Position numbers and translations under genes: made by a program. Below, one piece after another: positions 59,123-64,000 of a stretch of 64,000 nucleotides of DNA (within the stretch, counting starts at the first letter, position 1; every line of letters begins with the position of its first letter). The notes beneath the pieces are model-generated. The model had not been told where the DNA came from, did not search any database, and saw only the letters and a program-made list of their open reading frames with translations. The stretch is from Helicostylum pulchrum (lineage: Eukaryota > Mucoromycota > Mucoromycetes > Mucorales > Mucoraceae), in contig JAIXMO010000014.1 of assembly GCA_025677825.1 (NCBI GenBank), positions 186,001 through 250,000 on the forward strand, written 5' to 3'.

Positions 59123-59682
59123 ATTTTATTGTAATAAAAAAGTAATAGGTTTGGTCGCTACGGAACAAAAATAATAACAATAAAAAAAGAGGAATGTGAC
59201 TGCCGGTGGTTGTCATGTCATCTTTTCAAGTAGTTATAGTTACACACTTTGTAGCCGAATGGGACGCGCTCCGTCTTCTTTCAGCAAATTATTGTTTAAA
59301 TCTATGATAATAAAAATGTATGTTTTTTATTAGTCATGTCGATCATAATATAAAAAAATTAAGAGGGTTACAAACTATATATAAAAGGTAGAGTGTTATT
59401 GAAAAAGTGCCAACGTGTGTCACCAACTGTTTTTTTTTCGTTTAAATAGCTAAAAGTAGGTCATACTTTTATTGCTGTGCTACTATTTAATGGATTTATA
59501 TTTCTTTACTTTTCCCCTCTCTTTTTCTTTCTCTTAATTAATTTTTTTTTTTTTTTCCTACTGTTTGATATGTACGTGTAACAATAAAATAATATAATAA
59601 AAGTTTATCGTGTTTTAACAGTTAATATATTTTTTTTTTTTTTTTCTGTTAGACTCGACTAGACTACAGACTAATATAAAAA
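59123..59682. promoter_or_regulatory. Divergent promoter, Mic12 gene / acidic protein gene
   Basis: 560 bp between two divergent ATGs. Contains T runs of 14-19 bases near 59541 and 59631, and CT-rich sequence (cccctctctttttctttctct) near 59514. No gene seen. Confidence 0.5.
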
Positions 59683-60978
59683 ATGTTAGCAGTGCCGCAA
59701 CAGAAATTTGTACCTGAAATTGAAGTGAATGAAAATAATTTCCGTGGTACCGAGAAAGACGAAGATTTCTATTTCCTCAGTCAACATCTAAATTCGCCTG
59801 GATTGTTAATAGACGAACAAGAAGAAGAATATCCAGCAGATTATTTTAATAATCCACCGCCTACTGCACATTTTGAAATAGCCAATAGAGCGTTTTACGC
59901 AACCATAAACAAATTTACGAGGCAAAGCTGTCCTGATGCCTCCAGACGTAGATCTCCTCCTTATTCATTTTTAGAAAATTGGCACTTACATAGTATTTAT
60001 AGTAAATCACAACAAACATTACTAGGTATTACACCTGTTAGACCCTCTGTATTATTATCAGGTGATGACTTTATGTTTACTCCTCCTTTTATTCAACGAG
60101 ATGAAGAAGAACAGGAACAGGAATGTATTATGGATCAAGATTGGAATCATATGGATGAACCAAAACCAGAATTTTATACGCTAAGTCCTTGTCCTGATTC
60201 CAATGGTACTCTAAGTGGTTTGTTATACGAAGAAGATGTATCTTCTACTACTACTACTGCTACTCATGATAAACAATTCTCTGATTATTGTAATCGTAAC
60301 ACTCAAGAAAACATCTGGATGGAGAATGATCGATATCATTTACCTATACATATTCAACAAAACGATGATTTACTATTGTTACAACATGATCAAGTGTTGT
60401 TGCGACATCATCAACAACAACTGCAACATCAACACCAACAACAACAAGAAGAAGAAGAAGAGGAAGAAGAGCTATATACTACCGATTCATCTTCTTCTGA
60501 TGAACAACGTTGCAGTGAAGATGATGATACTAGTTTTAATCTAACTCATCTTTATGACTTGGAAGAAGACTCTACTAGTAAACAAGATGTTGTACAACCT
60601 ATTTCGGCTATGACTAGATCGTCTTCCTTTTTAAGTCAAAAGTCATCTTCTTCATCAGTTATGTCATACCAATCCTTGGCTGATATTATGAACAACAATT
60701 CGTTAGAACAAGTACAAGTAGAGGAACGGAACAATAACAATTATGGTTCAACAACTATAAACAATAATCCGCAGTTACCGATCGCTGATTTGACAAACCA
60801 AGCGAATAACTATGCACGGAATTATAATGATGATGTCGAAATGGGAGCACGACATAACATTCGTACAACATATCACGCCGGACCATTCACTTGCTTGATT
60901 TATATTTGGCAGTTCTTGGTATTATGGCTTATACCTTGTGCAAGAAATATACAAGAAGAAAGAGAGCCTTTACTTTAA
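59683..60978 (+). CDS. Acidic low-complexity protein, C-terminal hydrophobic segment and di-leucine tail
   Basis: A single uninterrupted frame of 431 codons. The N-terminal 130 residues are acidic with FANDFY-like aromatic patches and RRSPPYSFLENWHLH. The middle holds Gln/His and Glu runs (HQQQLQHQHQQQQ, EEEEEEE) and Ser/Thr clusters. The last 45 residues have PFTCLIYIWQFLVLWLIPC, a 17-residue hydrophobic stretch, then RNIQEEREPLL, which fits an acidic di-leucine sorting motif. That combination suggests a tail-anchored or membrane-associated protein of the endomembrane system. I do not recognise the family. No catalytic motif seen. Confidence 0.7.
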   Translation: MLAVPQQKFVPEIEVNENNFRGTEKDEDFYFLSQHLNSPGLLIDEQEEEYPADYFNNPPPTAHFEIANRAFYATINKFTRQSCPDASRRRSPPYSFLENWHLHSIYSKSQQTLLGITPVRPSVLLSGDDFMFTPPFIQRDEEEQEQECIMDQDWNHMDEPKPEFYTLSPCPDSNGTLSGLLYEEDVSSTTTTATHDKQFSDYCNRNTQENIWMENDRYHLPIHIQQNDDLLLLQHDQVLLRHHQQQLQHQHQQQQEEEEEEEELYTTDSSSSDEQRCSEDDDTSFNLTHLYDLEEDSTSKQDVVQPISAMTRSSSFLSQKSSSSSVMSYQSLADIMNNNSLEQVQVEERNNNNYGSTTINNNPQLPIADLTNQANNYARNYNDDVEMGARHNIRTTYHAGPFTCLIYIWQFLVLWLIPCARNIQEEREPLL

Positions 60979-61072
60979 TATACCCCTCTCTCACTCTATA
61001 ATAATTAATCACACATAAAATGTATATACAAATTAAAAAAAAAATCGTTTTTTATTATTATTCCGTCTAAAT

Positions 61073-61585
61073 TTACACCTCAGATCCAGGTTTGACAACC
61101 TTATTAGCTTTAGCAGCTTCTCGTTCTTCTTCCTGCTCCTTTTCTAGCGATTCTTTTTCTTCTTCTTCTAATAAAGCATTAATTCTTGCTTGCTCTTCTA
61201 ATTCTTCTTCAGTGAGTTGTTTCTTTCCTCCTCCTTCTTCTTCTTTATCTTTTCTATCGTCGTCGTCTCTATCTTCATCATCATCGTGCTTGTGTTTATG
61301 GTGTCTATCATCATCATCATCATCATCATCATCGTTATCGTCGTCATCATCGTCGTGATGATGATGTTTTTTAGGAATGACAGCCTCTGCAGAGACATCA
61401 TCTACAGCCTTATCTTGCGGTGCTATATCAGCATTGGAATGAACACCAGTAGTATTAGCGGGAACTATGTTAAAAAGATATATATCAATTAGAGCTTCTT
61501 ATAATTTTTTTTTTTTTTTTTTTTTACGGGCAGCAACTAAATGAGCACAAAATGCGAGGCAAACAGTAATAGCAATAAGTTTCAT
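61073..61585 (-). CDS. Secreted Asp/His-rich acidic protein
   Basis: Exon 1 (61585-61528) encodes a signal peptide MKLIAITVCLAFCAHLVAA; the intron (GTAAAA...ACATAG) ends at 61465; exon 2 runs 61464-61073. The mature chain opens LPANTTGVHSNADIAPQDK with an N-glycosylation sequon (NTT). It continues as a block of four His and many Asp, then HHKHKHDDDEDRDDDD, and finally a Glu/Lys-rich tail (LTEEELEEQARINALLEEE) predicted coiled-coil. About 149 aa. Metal (Ca, Zn, Ni) binding is plausible from the His/Asp content. No known family is recalled. The ORF on the opposite strand is a Ser-rich shadow. Confidence 0.75.
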
Positions 61586-61734
61586 TATATTAAAAAAAAA
61601 AAGAGAGTTAATTGTCCAATTTCTGTGCCTATGCCTCTCTTTATATATACAATTAATATCCTGTTTAAAAAAAGTAGCAAATATATACTTTTTTTATTTG
61701 TTTGAAGAAAAGAGAAAAAAAAATACGAGTTGGT

Positions 61735-62568
61735 TTACATATGAATAACTTGACTCCAAAGAGGATCAGTTAAATAATGAATATTGTCAACACCAATACC
61801 CTTATTAACCAATTTACTATTTTTAAAAAAGGAGGAGGTGAGGTTAAACATTTTAATTGTATCTTTAATAAATAAATAAAATGAAATGAAACTTACATGT
61901 CTTGTGTGCTCATTTTAAGGTAACCAATAGCAAGTGCATTTTCTTTACCTTCAGCCATAATAGCAACAACTGATCCAGCAGGTAAATCTGTGTCCATACG
62001 AGCTCCCTTAGATGTCAAACCGGGGCACATGATATTTGCACCAGATAAAACAAATTTAATAGCTCCACGATCTACTTGTAATTTAGGAAGCATATCGGGA
62101 TCTAATATCAACTTTTGTTAGCGTCAACGTAATAATAATAGTTGTATTATTATTTTTTTTTTACATTTATGCAATAATGCTAAAGTAGGGAAGAAAGGCC
62201 CATCGAAATGTTGAAAGAAGAGGATTTCACCATTGACAGAAAGGAAAGTGATATGTTCGTGACTACAAAGCGTTTTTAAAAAATAGGGAATCACTACAAA
62301 TGTGCAAATACAATGCGTTTTTTTTTTCTTTTTACCCCTTGATTTGAATAATGGGTGTCTTTTTAGGAAGCAACTCTTCTAAAACGCTTTCAATAGTGGG
62401 ATATTGTTCACTCAACTTGGTACGAACATTACGTTGAACTGACGACTTGAGTTGCGATTGTCCAGCAATATTTTCAGAGAAACTGAATCTGTTGAAATAA
62501 TAATAGTTTAATACTTTTTTTTTCTTTTTTGATTGCTACCTTTTTTTTTTTTTTTACTTTTTAAACAT
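61735..62568 (-). CDS. MCTS1/Tma20 translation (re)initiation factor
   Basis: ATG at 62568 opens [20 protein letters not shown] (the MFKK|F junction is phase 2 across intron 1). Next come [20 protein letters not shown] and [13 protein letters not shown] second exon reads [21 protein letters not shown], then a third, [20 protein letters not shown]. The PUA domain follows: [41 protein letters not shown], ending [19 protein letters not shown]. All blocks of MCTS1/Tma20 are present, and the length is about 180 aa. With its partner Tma22/DENR, it removes tRNA from recycled 40S and promotes reinitiation. Confidence 0.95.
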
Positions 62569-62950
62569 TTTATGCTGATGGTGTAAAACTATGTAAAAAA
62601 ACGAATAACAGTTTGCAAAAATATTAATGTGTTTGAAAAAAAAAAAAAAAAAAAAAAAACGCAGTCCTTCGTTGCAATGACTCTTGTTGACAATAAATTA
62701 CGCATTCAAAAAAGGAAATAATGCAAGCCTTTTAAAATCATTAATAGCTCTAATTGAGAACAAAATAAACTTTTTAACTAACATAGAATAACTAGCTCGA
62801 TGAGCTTTTTTTTCTTTAAGTAGCAGTATTTAATTATCCACTGTTCGATATAAGGGTGCATTTCTTCTATATGTTGGCCACCCTTAAATAGAGCCGCCAC
62901 TGTAGAACATGTATACAAAAATGATTTGATTGGATTGACATTGTTGGAAT
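62569..62950. other. Intergenic
   Basis: Mostly T/A runs (A run of about 24 near 62637-62660). Contains taaatagagccgccactg (62886-62903), similar to taaatagagccgttacta at 19505. No gene seen. Confidence 0.4.
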
Positions 62951-63823
62951 AGAACTTGCGTTAAAAGCTGATAGTGTTGAAGAAACATACATTGACTTTT
63001 CAGAATGGGAAGAGTATGCAGTACGAGCCGACGACGAAAACAATATGACAAAATACTTCAAGTTATTGTACTCGTTTAGGGGAACTCGACAAACTTATTG
63101 CACAGCCAAGTTCAATGAAGCCGCAGATATAGAAAAAAGTTTCGATTATTCTTTCAGATACGATAGTCTTGATGGATTATTCGTTACGTATACTCTGGAA
63201 TTAAACGACTTATATGGATCTAATACTGCTGATATGGAAGTATCTGACAAGACTAGCTCGGTAATTGGTCCCGAAATCATCCATGTCTTAGAATTCAATC
63301 TTTCGAGTCTATTACTCCCTTTCAAATTGACCTAGGCTTCAAAGCCTTAACATCACGTACAACATACCTCAAGTTATGCATTCTTCTCTTAGCTTTAGAC
63401 ACAAGGAAGGGCTAATTTTTTCTGATCAAGCAAACTGTGGTATCAATTTTTTACAAATGGAAAATATTAGACCAGCTACAAATCTTGTTGATTTGGTGAC
63501 AACTTGTTTGCGTAATATCGAGGTTGTATCATTAAAAGCTAAAGATTGGAGTAGCGAATACAATGATCCTGTTATTGATTTAACAGGTTTCAAAAACTAA
63601 AGAGCTTTATATATACAAGTACAGGTAGCTGTTCTACGAAAGAAAATAAATTTGTCTTGATCAAATATACAAATGGGACCGAAGAACAGCGTATTCTTGA
63701 ATATGGAAAAACAAAGGGCATGGGCAACCCGAGGTTTACTGTACTCTGCGATACATCTGTATCCTTATATTTCTGCACCGATAAAAATCAAGCACCCCGT
63801 AGTTTATTATCAGTACTATTTTA
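62951..63823 (+). pseudogene. Broken multi-frame gene, unknown family
   Basis: A frame from about 62955 reads SVEETYIDFSEWEEYAVRAD, then (ATG at 63045) FKLLYSFRGTRQTYCTAKFN and on to VIGPEIIHVLEFNLSS, ending in TAG at 63335. A second frame continues the protein: SITPFQIDLGFKALTSRTTY after a one-base shift near 63300, to about 63415. A third (63376-63600) reads HKEGLIFSDQANCGINFLQM and IEVVSLKAKDWSSEYND. A last stop-free frame (about 63610-63823) reads ENKFVLIKYTNGTEEQRILE and CTDKNQAPRS. At least two frame changes break it. The coding character is strong throughout. No recognised domain; likely another multicopy family. Confidence 0.55.
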
Positions 63824-64000
63824 AAATAAACAAAGCAACTTTACATATTTTCATAAATACAATTGTGATATACTTCATATCAGCTTACACAAGTCTATAT
63901 ACAAATATTATAATGGCATCTACTTCTTACTTATATTATGTTATTGTTCTTTAAATATTAGGTATAAATATATATCGGCTGTTTATAATTATTGTGAACA
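63824..64000. other. AT-rich window end
   Basis: No supported gene; the 93-codon frame at 63673-63954 is a shadow of the relic in its first half and AT-rich noise after it. Confidence 0.4.

Noticed and set aside
60215..60544. 109-codon frame rich in Asn/Ile
   Set aside because: Shadow of the 431-codon acidic protein in another frame; low-complexity composition.
61092..61358. Ser-rich 88-codon frame on +
   Set aside because: Antisense of the Asp/His-rich secreted protein, whose signal peptide, intron and terminal stop all fit.

Overview
This is an AT-rich eukaryotic nuclear contig with short, multi-exon genes. Introns run about 55-90 nt, have GT...AG ends, and sometimes show a visible CTAAC-type branch site; intergenic DNA is full of long T and A runs. 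The gene content (Cdc24 GEF, Trs120, Clf1, sterol acyltransferase, PIN-like carrier, DUF7137 and Ecl1-like proteins) is fungal. The intron density and the decayed multicopy ORFs suggest an early-diverging mould, most likely Mucoromycota/Mucorales. That placement is inference from gene content, not a database result.

Layout. 1-3.2 kb: a truncated transposon-like ORF, an intact two-exon gene of unknown function, and a decayed multicopy-type gene. 3.2-7.1 kb: a four-helix membrane protein, a Rab GTPase and a DUF2235 hydrolase. 7.1-10.2 kb: gene-poor, with a broken C2H2 zinc-finger gene. 10.2-19.1 kb: inositol monophosphatase, a DUF7137 membrane protein, an Ecl1-like peptide, mitochondrial phosphatidylglycerophosphate synthase (PGS1) and Cdc24. 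19.1-24.1 kb: accessory region with a Cys-rich candidate, a decayed ORF and a partial copy of the 5' end of a gene that lies 33 kb away. 24.1-31.7 kb: PIN-like carrier, ESCRT-II SNF8/Vps22, sterol O-acyltransferase, Caf16-type ABC protein and TMEM135-like protein. 31.7-36.6 kb: the richest accessory region, with a tandem duplication, loose exon-like frames, a 173-bp inverted-repeat (MITE-like) element with an extra single arm, and a RhoGDI pseudogene. 36.6-55.7 kb: Trs120, steroid 5-alpha-reductase-like, CRAL-TRIO, a frameshifted multicopy ORF, an unknown acidic protein, mitochondrial uS14, Clf1, fatty aldehyde dehydrogenase and a FIST-domain protein. 55.7-58.7 kb: relics, including a second copy of the multicopy ORF. 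58.7-62.6 kb: MICOS Mic12, an acidic low-complexity protein, a secreted Asp/His-rich protein and MCTS1/Tma20. 62.9-64 kb: another broken multicopy-like gene running towards the window end.

The conserved genes are ordinary housekeeping functions: Rho/Cdc42 signalling, vesicle traffic (Rab, TRAPPII, ESCRT-II), lipid metabolism (PGS1, sterol esterification, 5-alpha reductase, ALDH3, CRAL-TRIO), splicing, and mitochondrial ribosome and cristae. They are not an operon-like system. They sit as divergent or tightly convergent pairs separated by gene-poor islands, where duplicated and decaying sequence accumulates. I found no rRNA, CRISPR array or confident tRNA. The items most worth a second look are the inverted-repeat element, the duplicated gene fragments, the tandem duplication with small exon-like frames, and the secreted Asp/His-rich protein.
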